From positions 1 to 38,833 of the forward strand of contig JBHPGW010000025.1 of assembly GCA_042569785.1 (NCBI GenBank): DNA of 38,833 nucleotides, given 5' to 3'. The notes below the pieces were generated by a model. The model had not been told where the DNA came from, did no database searches, and worked only from the letters and a program-made list of their open reading frames with translations. This DNA is from JBHPGW01 sp042569785. GTDB lineage: Bacteria; Planctomycetota; Phycisphaerae; Sedimentisphaerales; Anaerobacaceae. Positions within the stretch are counted from its first letter, which is position 1. Each line of letters starts with the position of its first letter. Shown here one piece after another: positions 30,560-38,677 of the stretch. The position numbers and the translations under genes are program-made.

Positions 30560-31732
30560 TTATTTTGAGCTGTATTTGGCGCGGTACTCTTTTGGGGTCA
30601 TACCGGTTTCACGTTTGAAGTATCTTGCGATGTGGTCTATGTTGGAGAAGTCTAAAGATAATCCGATCTGCGAGACCGACTGAGTAGTTTCCACAAGTAG
30701 CCTGGCGATAAGAGTGGTGCGTACTCGCTTGATCTCACTGAGAACCGAATGTCCCAGTACTGATCGGAATCGTCTTTCCAGGCTCCTGCGTGACATGGTT
30801 ACTGTTGTTGCTACGTTATTGACGTCGATCGACTTTTTGGCGTTTTCTCTGATGAAGTTTAAAGCAGCGGCTACTGCCTGATCTTCAATTGCCAAAATGT
30901 CGGTTGACTGCCTGGTCACAACTTGTGTTGGGTAAACAATAATCTTCTGATTTTCGGGCTTTTCTTCGCCTTTCATTATACCGTCCAACAACTGAGCGGC
31001 TTCGTAGCCTGCCTTTTCGGTACTAATTGCGATGCTCGATAGCGGTACTGCGCCAAGCTCGCAGAGCAACTGATCATTGTCAACTCCCAGGACAGCTACT
31101 TCCTCTGGCACACTTATTTGAGCTGCTTTACATGCCGCGATAGCATTTCGGCCGTTATCGTCATTGCCGGCCATCAGGCCTATCGGTTTTGGCAGCAGTT
31201 TCAACCAATCGATGAGCCGCTGGCGTTCGCGTTGCCAGAAATTTTTCAATTGGTATTCACTTGACATAAATATATTTGTCTCGAAGCCTTCTTTGGCAAT
31301 TGTTTTGCTAAAGTGTTTTGCCCTTTCTTTTGACCAGTAAGCATTAGAACCACAAAAAGCAAAATGTCTGAAGCCTCTATTAAGCAGATGTTCAGCACCC
31401 ATTTTTGTTATCGCGGCGTCATCGGTGACAATACGGGGCAAAGATGGTATGAGTACCTTGCTATGGGTATGAAAACAGGTAATTGTCGGAACTTTCATCG
31501 CAATTACTTCTTTGTAGTTTTTCGGCTCACGCATGATGATACCATCAGCGCCCCAGTTTTTCAGATAGCCAGGCATTGGTGTATGGAATCCGCCGGTAAT
31601 GGTGTAACATTCCCATGAACCTATCAGATTAGAATATTTACTTACTCCGCGCAACAATCCGCGGCCAAATTGCCTGGAGGTTTCTATCAGCAGTATAACT
31701 TTGTAAGTTTTCAAGATTTTTTCATTTTTCAT
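30560..31732 (-). CDS. XylR-type transcription regulator (periplasmic-binding fold plus AraC domain)
   Basis: This 390-residue regulator has an N-terminal LacI/PBP1_XylR-like sensor (about 10-275: VILLIETSRQFGRGLLRGV, VPTITCFHTH, IVTDDAAITKMGAEHLLNRGFRHFAFCG, GLMAGNDDNGRNAIAACKAA, VPEEVAVLGVDND, SSIAISTEKAGYEAAQLLD). A C-terminal AraC double helix-turn-helix follows (about 285-390: NVATTVTMSRRSLERRFRSVLG and LDFSNIDHIARYFKRETGMTPKEYR). It should respond to a sugar, but none of the adjacent genes is a sugar-use gene, so the ligand is open. It starts 17 nt after the antiporter gene and may be cotranscribed with it. Confidence 0.93.
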   Translation of the reverse strand: MKNEKILKTYKVILLIETSRQFGRGLLRGVSKYSNLIGSWECYTITGGFHTPMPGYLKNWGADGIIMREPKNYKEVIAMKVPTITCFHTHSKVLIPSLPRIVTDDAAITKMGAEHLLNRGFRHFAFCGSNAYWSKERAKHFSKTIAKEGFETNIFMSSEYQLKNFWQRERQRLIDWLKLLPKPIGLMAGNDDNGRNAIAACKAAQISVPEEVAVLGVDNDQLLCELGAVPLSSIAISTEKAGYEAAQLLDGIMKGEEKPENQKIIVYPTQVVTRQSTDILAIEDQAVAAALNFIRENAKKSIDVNNVATTVTMSRRSLERRFRSVLGHSVLSEIKRVRTTLIARLLVETTQSVSQIGLSLDFSNIDHIARYFKRETGMTPKEYRAKYSSK

Positions 31733-31749
31733 TATGTTCTCAAGTTCTC

Positions 31750-32688
31750 TTACGCTAACAAATATATCATATAGGCTACGTATCCGCTAAATAAGATCAA
31801 TCCGCATATCCGTCCGATCCTTTTTGTCAATATCGCCATTGCGACAAATACGATAGTGACAGTTATCATGATCCAGTAATCGATCTTTGTTAATCGTGCT
31901 GCTACGACGAATGGCCTGACAACGCCGGCGGTGCCGGTGACAAGAAGGGTGTTAAAAATATTTGACCCGACCAGGTTGCCGATGGAAATATCGTGCTGGC
32001 CCTTTGTTATTGCCACCAGCGACGTTATAAGTTCCGGAAGTGACGTGCCGATCGCGATAATTGTCAACCCGATAACCGCTTCGTTTAGGCCTATTTCTCT
32101 GCCGATAAAGACCGCACCGTCAACGGTAATTTTTGCGCCTAACGCAAGGCCTGCCAAGCCGACTACGATAAGCAGGAGATGTTTTTTTGTGTTTTGGGAT
32201 TTAGCTTCTGCTGTGAGTTTGGGATTTTCAGTATTTTTACGTGCCAGGTAAACAGTTGCCCCGATCAATGCTGCAAAGATCGTCAGTAAAGCTGCGCCTT
32301 CCGGGCGGGAGAGTTCTTTATTGAGAAGTAACGGCCAGAGCAACAGTCCTACGAGTATCATCGCAGGCATCTCACGCCTTATCATTGACGATTTAACCTG
32401 TATCGGCCGAATGAGGGCGCACAGCCCGCCTACAAGTGCCAGATTTGCGATATTTGACCCGTAAACATTGCCTAATGCCATGTTACCCTTGTTCTGGATC
32501 GCCGCGGCAATACTTGCAGCTACCTCAGGTGCCGATGTCCCCATAGCTACGATGGTAAGCCCGATGACAAGTGCGCTGATACCCAACTGCTCAGCGAACC
32601 CTATGGCTCCATCGACCATCCAGTCCGCGGATTTCCAGAGCATTACCAAGCCAACAACCAAAAGCACAATAGCCCAGAAAATATTCAT
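31750..32688 (-). CDS. Na+/Ca2+ exchanger-family antiporter (CaCA, YrbG-like)
   Basis: This 312-residue, roughly 10-helix inner-membrane protein has two inverted halves, each with an alpha-repeat. The first is GLTIVAMGTSAPEVAASIAAA and GNVYGSNIANLALVGG (near 41-88). The second is GLTIIAIGTSLPELITSLVAI and GNLVGSNIFNTLLVTG (near 205-252). Acidic residues in GTSAPE and GTSLPE and the Asn in GSNI bind Ca2+ and Na+. It would export Ca2+ or take part in Na+ exchange. There is no clear Shine-Dalgarno before ATG 32688. It follows fabF by 56 nt in the same direction, so it may be at the distal end of the fab transcript. Confidence 0.95.
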   Translation of the reverse strand: MNIFWAIVLLVVGLVMLWKSADWMVDGAIGFAEQLGISALVIGLTIVAMGTSAPEVAASIAAAIQNKGNMALGNVYGSNIANLALVGGLCALIRPIQVKSSMIRREMPAMILVGLLLWPLLLNKELSRPEGAALLTIFAALIGATVYLARKNTENPKLTAEAKSQNTKKHLLLIVVGLAGLALGAKITVDGAVFIGREIGLNEAVIGLTIIAIGTSLPELITSLVAITKGQHDISIGNLVGSNIFNTLLVTGTAGVVRPFVVAARLTKIDYWIMITVTIVFVAMAILTKRIGRICGLILFSGYVAYMIYLLA

Positions 32689-32744
32689 AATCAGGACAAT
32701 AATGGAAATCGGTAACTATTTCAAGATAATTAAAACCCGGTTGA

Positions 32745-33986
32745 CTATACTTTGCCGATTACCAGGCAGGAGTTGTGCCCGCCGAATCCGAGCGAATTAC
32801 TTATGGCGATCTTTACATCAGCCTTGCGTGCTTCGAGCGGGACATAGTCCATCTTGAGATCGCATCGCGGGTCCGGGTTTTCCAGGTTAATGGTAGGGGG
32901 GATAACTGATTCGTTTAGAACCTTGCAGCAAATCAGAAGTTCGACCGCACCGCTCGCTCCGAGCAGATGGCCGATACAGCTTTTTGTCGAGCTGACCGCC
33001 AGATTATACGCATGGTCACCAAAAACGCTTTTTATAGCGGCACTTTCAGCCATATCGTTAAGCTCTGTCGCTGTTCCGTGTGCGTTGATATAATCGACTT
33101 TGGTTTTGTCGATAGATGCTAATGCCAGTTCCATAGCTCTTGCCGCTCCTGCTCCGTCTGATAATGGGGCGGTGATGTGGTAGCCATCGTCTGTCGCACC
33201 GTATCCGAGGAATTCGGCATAGATATTTGCGCCGCGTTTTTTAGCGTGTTCGTATTCTTCAATGACAAGGATTCCGGCACCCTCGGATAGTACAAAGCCA
33301 TCCCTGTCGCTATCGAAAGGCCTTGATGCTATGGTTGGATTGTCGTTTCGCGTACTCAAAGACTTGGCCGCGCAGAACGAAGCCAATCCGATCGGTGTCA
33401 CAGCCGCTTCCGAGCCGCCGGTGATAACGACGTCACTGCGTCCCGAAAGGATATTGTAATAAGCCTCTCCGATCGCGTGACTTCCGGAAGCACATGCGCT
33501 GACCACACTAAAATTAGGCCCCTGCAGGCCAAAAGCTATTGCTATATTTCCGCTGCCGGCGTTGGCCATAAGCCTTGGTACACAGAAAGGAGAAACCTTT
33601 TTTGGTCCTCTTTTGAGAAGCCTGAGATGTTGTTCCTCGATTTCTTTTATGCCGCCAATACCGGTGCCTGTTATGACGCCGATGCGTGTTATGTCCTCTT
33701 TGGCAAGGTCCAAACCGCTGTCAGTTACAGCCTGCTTCGATGCCGCAACCGCGAACTGCGTAAAGCGGTCCATCCGCTTGCTCTCACGCTGATCGATGTA
33801 TTTGGTTACCACGAAATTACGTATCTCGCCGCCGAATCTTACGGGGTATTGGCTTACATCGAATGATTCGATCGAAGAAATGCCGCTTTTACCCTGGCAT
33901 AGTGCAGAAAAAAGCTCATCGGCAGATTCAGCTATAGCGGTAATACATCCCAGGCCGGTAATAACTACTCGTCGCTTGTTCATCAT
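32745..33986 (-). CDS. fabF: 3-oxoacyl-ACP synthase II
   Basis: This 413-residue condensing enzyme extends acyl-ACP with malonyl-ACP in type II fatty acid synthesis. The triad is visible: Cys165 in VSACASGSHAIG, His in NAHGTATELND (near 306) and His in KSCIGHLLGASGA (near 343). GFGGHNSCLVI closes the protein. The usual CATG and NAHGTST forms are CASG and NAHGTAT here, conservative changes. Two Met codons start the frame without a strong Shine-Dalgarno. It lies 14 nt after acpP, last in the rpmF-plsX-fabHDG-acpP-fabF order. Confidence 0.97.
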   Translation of the reverse strand: MMNKRRVVITGLGCITAIAESADELFSALCQGKSGISSIESFDVSQYPVRFGGEIRNFVVTKYIDQRESKRMDRFTQFAVAASKQAVTDSGLDLAKEDITRIGVITGTGIGGIKEIEEQHLRLLKRGPKKVSPFCVPRLMANAGSGNIAIAFGLQGPNFSVVSACASGSHAIGEAYYNILSGRSDVVITGGSEAAVTPIGLASFCAAKSLSTRNDNPTIASRPFDSDRDGFVLSEGAGILVIEEYEHAKKRGANIYAEFLGYGATDDGYHITAPLSDGAGAARAMELALASIDKTKVDYINAHGTATELNDMAESAAIKSVFGDHAYNLAVSSTKSCIGHLLGASGAVELLICCKVLNESVIPPTINLENPDPRCDLKMDYVPLEARKADVKIAISNSLGFGGHNSCLVIGKV

Positions 33987-34000
33987 TATATATCTATTGG

Positions 34001-34270
34001 TTATTCCTGGCTCTTGGATTGTACAACCTTGGCGACGTAATCGACAGCGGCCCCGACGGTTTGAATCTTTTCAGCTTCCTCATCCGGAATGCTGACATCG
34101 AATTCGTCCTCGAATTCCATGACCAGCTCTACCGTGTCCAGTGAGTCTGCGTTCAAGTCGTTAATAAATGAAGTTTCGCGTGTAATCTCAGTTTTTTCCA
34201 CGCCCATTTGCTCACAAATAATATCTGTAACTTTCTCTTCTATTGCTTTGATATCAACTTCATCAGCCAC
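34001..34270 (-). CDS. acpP: acyl carrier protein
   Basis: This is an 89-residue acidic four-helix protein. The phosphopantetheine attachment site Ser43 lies in LNADSLDTVELVMEFEDEF. It carries growing acyl chains for FabD, FabH, FabG and FabF. The start is GTG at 34270, with AAGGAG 8 nt upstream. A 161-nt gap from fabG holds a likely internal promoter and dyad, fitting the need for high ACP expression. It is slightly longer than E. coli ACP (78) at both ends. Confidence 0.97.
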   Translation of the reverse strand: MADEVDIKAIEEKVTDIICEQMGVEKTEITRETSFINDLNADSLDTVELVMEFEDEFDVSIPDEEAEKIQTVGAAVDYVAKVVQSKSQE

Positions 34271-34348
34271 TTGTTCTTCTCCTTAAGTCAAATAGGAATT
34301 TAATTTCTTTATCTAAACAATTCAGCAAAACAAAAACATTTTTTAGTC

Positions 34349-34386
34349 GTGCGGTAATATATAACCGTAAATCCGCACAACTACAA
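34349..34386 (-). promoter_or_regulatory. candidate internal acpP promoter with dyad
   Basis: On the minus strand TTGTAG (34381-34386), a 17-nt spacer and TATATA (34358-34363) lie about 90 nt before the acpP start. An inverted repeat GTGCGG (34349-34354) / CCGCAC (34373-34378) overlaps this promoter and might be an operator or an RNA hairpin. Confidence 0.4.
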
Positions 34387-34431
34387 CCATATTTTTTAAA
34401 TTTTTTCCGTATAAATCAGCATTAACCTGAC

Positions 34432-35169
34432 CTACATCGCCATTCCGCCGTCTACACAGAGTACCTGTCCGGTAATATAGCCTGAATCATCGTTTGACAG
34501 GAATGCTACGGCTTTTGCGACATCTTCCGGCTGGCCGAACCTTTTTACCGGAATTACCTGTTTTGCGGCATCTTTTACCGGTTGAGGCAATACTTCTGTC
34601 ATCTCTGTCATGATAAATCCCGGTGCGATACAGTTTGCGGTTACGTTCTTTTTGCCAACTTCTCTGGCGACCGATTTTGTCATTCCGATAAGCCCTGCCT
34701 TGCTGGCGGCGTAATTGCTCGAGCCTGCCTGCCCCATGACGCCTGCAACAGAACTCATGTTTATTATACGCCCGAATTTATTTCTGATCATCGATCTAAG
34801 GCAAATGTTAGTAGCCATAAAAGCTGCTTTCAGATTCACATTGATCACAGGATCGAAATCTTCTTCTTTCATCTGCATCGCCAGCTTATCTCTTGTTATG
34901 CCAGCGTTGTTTACCATGATACCGATCCCGCCGTGCTCATCGGCAAGCGATTCAAGCGTTTCTTTTAGCTGTTGGGTATTGGTAATATCGCAGCACTTTG
35001 TGATAACTGTAAAGCCGGCCTCTTTTACCACTTCTTCAAGCTTTTTAAGTTGGTCGCTGTTAATGTCGAGCCCCGCTACGATCCGTCCCTGCTTTAGTAG
35101 TTCAAGAACGATCGCTCGGCCAATACCTCTGGCTCCGCCAGTAACAACAGCTAATCTCTTTTCTGACAT
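34432..35169 (-). CDS. fabG: 3-oxoacyl-ACP reductase
   Basis: This 245-residue NADPH-dependent short-chain dehydrogenase carries out the first reduction of fatty acid elongation. It has TGGARGIG (10-17) for the cofactor, NNAGITRD, catalytic Ser in NMSSVAG, and Tyr152/Lys156 in NYAASKAGLIG. GYITGQVLCVDGGMAM is the typical C-terminus. GGGAG 9 nt upstream supports ATG 35169. It sits 27 nt after fabD. Confidence 0.97.
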   Translation of the reverse strand: MSEKRLAVVTGGARGIGRAIVLELLKQGRIVAGLDINSDQLKKLEEVVKEAGFTVITKCCDITNTQQLKETLESLADEHGGIGIMVNNAGITRDKLAMQMKEEDFDPVINVNLKAAFMATNICLRSMIRNKFGRIINMSSVAGVMGQAGSSNYAASKAGLIGMTKSVAREVGKKNVTANCIAPGFIMTEMTEVLPQPVKDAAKQVIPVKRFGQPEDVAKAVAFLSNDDSGYITGQVLCVDGGMAM

Positions 35170-35196
35170 AGCTAAGATCTCCCAAAAAATCCATTT

Positions 35197-36135
35197 TTAC
35201 TTTTCTAACAATTTTTGAATTGCATCAAGGCTGCTTATATTTATTACTTTTGTTTTCCTGTTGATCCTTCTTGCCAGGCCTGTCAGTACTCTGCCGGGGC
35301 CTATCTCGTAAAAGTTTTCTATACCTTCGCCGAGCAATTTCTCCATACATTTTTGCCAAAGGATCGGACAAGTCAACTGCTTTATCAGCCCTTGTTTAAT
35401 TTTTTCGCTGCTTTGGTAATATTTGGCGTTAACATTGGCGATTATTTTGGTTTCGCAAGGTTCGGTGATCTCGCAATTTTCAAGTGCCTGACCAAGTCTT
35501 TCGGCAGCTGATGACATCAATTCCGTATGGAAGGCGCCCGCCACAGCCAGCCTGACAGCTTTTATAGCGCCATATTTTTCCGCTAACTGCTGGGCCCGAT
35601 CGCAGGCGGTTTTAGAACCGCTAACGACTATCTGCCCAGGACAGTTGAAGTTGACCCCTGCAAGGACCTCGCCGGCAGCGGCTTCGGCGCAAAGCTGACT
35701 AACTTTTTCTTCATCAAGGCCTATCATGCTGACCATTGACCCCTCGGTGGCATCGGCGGCAGCCTGCATTGCCCGGCCTCTTTCCTGGACAAGAACAAGG
35801 CCATCTTCAAAGTTGATCAACCCCGCAGCATATATCGCGCTGTATTCGCCTAAGCTGAGCCCGGCGGTAACATCGGGTTTTATGCCGCTTGTTGCCGGGT
35901 CGGTTTTTAGAACTTCCAGGATCGCTGCCGAAGTTGTAAAGATCGCAGGTTGCGAAACCGTTGTGCTGTTCAATTTTTCCTCTGGCCCTTCAAAGCATAA
36001 GCTCTTAAGGTCATAGCCAAGTATCTCATTGGCCTGTTCGAAGACCTCAGCGGCATGGGGAAATTCTTTAACGATATCAGCGGCCATGCCAACAACCTGT
36101 GCGCCCTGTCCTGGAAATAAAAAAGCTGTCTTCAT
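35197..36135 (-). CDS. fabD: malonyl-CoA:ACP transacylase
   Basis: This 312-residue enzyme loads malonyl groups onto ACP. It has FPGQGAQ (7-13), nucleophile Ser94 in GLSLGEYSA, catalytic His in AGAFHTELM (near 203) and a C-terminal EIGPGRVLTGLARRI. The length is standard. No convincing Shine-Dalgarno is seen, but homology begins at ATG 36135 (MKTAFLFPG). It lies 24 nt after fabH. Confidence 0.96.
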   Translation of the reverse strand: MKTAFLFPGQGAQVVGMAADIVKEFPHAAEVFEQANEILGYDLKSLCFEGPEEKLNSTTVSQPAIFTTSAAILEVLKTDPATSGIKPDVTAGLSLGEYSAIYAAGLINFEDGLVLVQERGRAMQAAADATEGSMVSMIGLDEEKVSQLCAEAAAGEVLAGVNFNCPGQIVVSGSKTACDRAQQLAEKYGAIKAVRLAVAGAFHTELMSSAAERLGQALENCEITEPCETKIIANVNAKYYQSSEKIKQGLIKQLTCPILWQKCMEKLLGEGIENFYEIGPGRVLTGLARRINRKTKVINISSLDAIQKLLEK

Positions 36136-36159
36136 GATTTCGTGACTTGGTTTAGCTAA

Positions 36160-37173
36160 TTAAAATTGAATTATAGTTGCGCCCCAGGTTAAACCTGCTC
36201 CGAAGGCTACGAGAATAACAATATCTCCATCTTTGATCTTGCCGGCTCTTATACACTCGTTAAAAGCGATCGGCACCGATGCCGCTGAGGTATTGCCGTA
36301 TTCTGCGATATTGATAAATACCTTTTCATCTGGTATTTTCAGACGTTTGGCAGCCGACTCTATGATCCTGGCATTCATCTGGTGAGAGACAACCATCCCG
36401 ACATCGTCAATTGTCAAACCACATTTGTCCATGCACTTATTAACTGTTTCAACGATTCGCCTGACAGCCTGCTGATAGACCTCTCTGCCATGGATTTCCA
36501 TGTAGATTTTATTCGGATCATCTAATTGTTTGTTAGATGGGTTCCGGGCCCCATAAGCCTGGCAGTTCAACGCCTTCCATGACGTTCCATCCGAAGACAT
36601 TGTGCTGTAAATGATCCCTTTGCCGTTGTTTGGTTTGCTCTCCAGTACCACAGCGCCGGCTCCATCGCCGAAAAGAATGCAGCTGGATCTATCTTTCCAG
36701 TTTGTGATCTTGCTGAGGGTCTCTGCTCCTATTACAAGTGCGTTTTTATAGCGACCGCTTTCAAGAAACTGCTGAACTATAGATAATCCGTAAATAAACC
36801 CGCTGCACGCTGCCGCCAGATCGAATACCCAGGCTTTTTTGGCGCCCAGCGACTGCTGAACAAATGAAGCCGTCGAGGGGAACACCATCTCAGGAGTAAT
36901 AGTTGCGACGATAATAATTTCAACTTCGCCAGGTTTTAACTTTGCCTGGTCAATCGCTATTTTTGCCGCTTCTGTTGCCAGGTAGGCGGTAGTTTCTGTT
37001 TCTGTAGCGATGTGCCTTGTTTTGATACCGGTTCTCGTGGTGATCCATTCATCGGAGGTATCTACCATTTTAGCCAGTTCGTCGTTTGTCAGTTTTTTTT
37101 TCGGTGCGAACGAACCGTAACCGGTGATAACCGCACGATATTCGCGCCGCTGTGAATCAACTTCCCTGTTCAT
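36160..37173 (-). CDS. fabH: 3-oxoacyl-ACP synthase III
   Basis: This 337-residue initiating condensing enzyme joins acetyl-CoA (or another primer) and malonyl-ACP. Cys123 is in AAACSGFIYGL, His in VVSHQMNARI and Asn in EYGNTSAASVPIA, the expected triad. ATG 37173 overlaps the end of plsX by 17 nt and has AAGGA 6 nt upstream, within plsX, so translation is coupled. The first 12 residues (MNREVDSQRREY) extend beyond the usual start of the fold. Confidence 0.97.
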   Translation of the reverse strand: MNREVDSQRREYRAVITGYGSFAPKKKLTNDELAKMVDTSDEWITTRTGIKTRHIATETETTAYLATEAAKIAIDQAKLKPGEVEIIIVATITPEMVFPSTASFVQQSLGAKKAWVFDLAAACSGFIYGLSIVQQFLESGRYKNALVIGAETLSKITNWKDRSSCILFGDGAGAVVLESKPNNGKGIIYSTMSSDGTSWKALNCQAYGARNPSNKQLDDPNKIYMEIHGREVYQQAVRRIVETVNKCMDKCGLTIDDVGMVVSHQMNARIIESAAKRLKIPDEKVFINIAEYGNTSAASVPIAFNECIRAGKIKDGDIVILVAFGAGLTWGATIIQF

Positions 37174-38179
37174 CTGTCATCCTTACATTTGTCTTTGCTA
37201 TATACTCAACGATCTTATCATTTATTTTTTCGGCGCTGGATTTTTTAGAGGCCAGGATCGCGTTCTTTATCGTTCGGCTCTTACTTGATCCGTGACATAT
37301 CATCGCCGTTCCGTTAATACCTAACAATGGTGCGCCCCCGTATTCGTTATAGTCATACTTCTTGTAAATCCGTGTCATTACAGGCTTGAACTTCATCGCG
37401 AGCCTGATTTTTTCCTGCATTAGCTCGTGTTTGATCGCCTTGAACAGCCCGTTAACAAGTCCTTCGGTAAGTTTTAAGATCACGTTACCGACAAAACCTT
37501 CACAAACAGCGACATCGCAAACGCCTTTGAAAATATCCCTGCCTTCGATATTGCCGATGAAATTAAGATTGGGATCAGCTTTTATAAACTCAAGGCTCTT
37601 TTTTACAATTTCATTACCCTTGGCGTCTTCTGCGCCGATACTCATAAGTCCAACGCGAGGATTATCGATCCCGAGAGCATTCTTTGAATACAGGCTCGAC
37701 ATCACGGCATACTGATAAAGATTTATAGGTTTGCAGGCAATATTCGCACCCACATCACAAATCGTCACCGGCCCTTCAAAAGTGGGAAACACTACCGCGA
37801 TACCAGGGCGGTTAATCCCGGGCAGATTACGCATTCTCATTTGAAAAGCCGCTATGCATGCGCCGGTATTACCGGCAGAAATTACCGCATCGGCATGACC
37901 CTGCTTGGCTAATTTGGCCATAGCGGATATCGAACTTTTCGGTTTTTTGCGAAGTGTCTCGATCGGTGGGTCGTCCATCGCGATTACATCAGGGGCATTG
38001 ACAATGCGGATAGTTTTTTTGGCAAGCACCTTAGAGGGGATTTTCTTCTCGACCAACTCCTGTTGACCAACCAGGATAAGTTCATCGTTTTCATCGAGCA
38101 GTTCCAGCGATTCAAGCGCACCGGCTATTATCTCATCCGGAGCATTATCACCGCCCATTGCATCAATTGCGATTCGCAT
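37157..38179 (-). CDS. plsX: phosphate acyltransferase PlsX
   Basis: This 340-residue peripheral membrane enzyme makes acyl-phosphate from acyl-ACP for phospholipid synthesis. Signatures are MRIAIDAMGGDNAP at the N-terminus, SAGNTGA, GVCDVAVCEGFVGNVILKLTEG and YGGAPLLGINGTAMICHGSS. GAGG lies 6 nt before ATG 38179. The rpmF-plsX-fabH order is the conserved bacterial arrangement. Confidence 0.97.
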   Translation of the reverse strand: MRIAIDAMGGDNAPDEIIAGALESLELLDENDELILVGQQELVEKKIPSKVLAKKTIRIVNAPDVIAMDDPPIETLRKKPKSSISAMAKLAKQGHADAVISAGNTGACIAAFQMRMRNLPGINRPGIAVVFPTFEGPVTICDVGANIACKPINLYQYAVMSSLYSKNALGIDNPRVGLMSIGAEDAKGNEIVKKSLEFIKADPNLNFIGNIEGRDIFKGVCDVAVCEGFVGNVILKLTEGLVNGLFKAIKHELMQEKIRLAMKFKPVMTRIYKKYDYNEYGGAPLLGINGTAMICHGSSKSRTIKNAILASKKSSAEKINDKIVEYIAKTNVRMTDEQGS

Positions 38180-38249
38180 GTTTTCCTCTGGTAAATAGCT
38201 TTTGGCGCATAGCGAAAAAAATAACTATTCGCTATAATGGCTTCGATCC

Positions 38250-38435
38250 TTAGCTCTGCTCTTTGCCCAGTTTCAATGTTATTTTGGGATTGACGTAGCC
38301 ACAGTTATCGCAGGCTGCGTGAGGCAATTTAGCATGGTTACACTTCTCACAGACCGAATAGTTCACAGCCTTGAGGCGATGATGACTGCGCCGCGTGCGT
38401 GTCCTTGTCTTACTTGTTTTCTTTACTGGCAGCAT
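38250..38435 (-). CDS. rpmF: 50S ribosomal protein L32
   Basis: This 61-residue protein of the large ribosomal subunit (bL32) has a basic N-terminus (PVKKTSKTRTRTRRSHH) and a complete zinc ribbon CEKC...CDNCG. GGAG lies 7 nt before ATG 38435. It heads the lipid synthesis cluster, linking ribosome and membrane production. Confidence 0.97.
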   Translation of the reverse strand: MLPVKKTSKTRTRTRRSHHRLKAVNYSVCEKCNHAKLPHAACDNCGYVNPKITLKLGKEQS

Positions 38436-38481
38436 TATTAAACTCCATAATCGTACGTAATGGTGGATTCTAAAAACCCCC

Positions 38482-38510
38482 TGAATAGCTGAAAACAGCT
38501 AACTTGTCAA
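38482..38510 (-). promoter_or_regulatory. rpmF-plsX-fab operon promoter
   Basis: On the minus strand a perfect TTGACA (38505-38510), a 17-nt spacer and TATTCA (38482-38487). TTTCC precedes the -35. The leader to ATG 38435 is about 40 nt. No FapR- or FabT-like operator is recognised. Confidence 0.6.
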
Positions 38511-38566
38511 GGAAATATTCTCCCATTTTTAGCAACACCCCCGAAATTGCCTCAAAAACCATCCTA

Positions 38567-38587
38567 AAGCCCGGTTTTCACGGGCTT
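38567..38587. terminator. weak hairpin between rpmF and the edge gene
   Basis: AAGCCCG (38567-38573), a 7-nt loop and CGGGCTT (38581-38587) form a 7-bp stem. On the minus strand it is followed by only a short T-run. It may end the transcript of the gene at the right edge. Confidence 0.3.
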
Positions 38588-38623
38588 AATAGAGATTCCA
38601 ATCCTCTCGGCTTCAAATAACGA

Positions 38624-38675
38624 TTCACGCTTGACGAGATACGATTCACGCTCAAACTGACCTTTGGTCAGTTTG
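38624..38675. repeat. 3'-end hairpin repeat, copy C, with conserved leader
   Basis: The leader TTCACGCTTGACGAGATACG (38624-38643) matches 26266-26285 in 19 of 20 bases. It is followed by ATTCACG and then the hairpin CAAACTGACC-TTT-GGTCAGTTTG (38653-38675). It ends 2 nt from the stop codon of the minus-strand gene at the edge. Confidence 0.65.
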
Positions 38676-38677
38676 GG

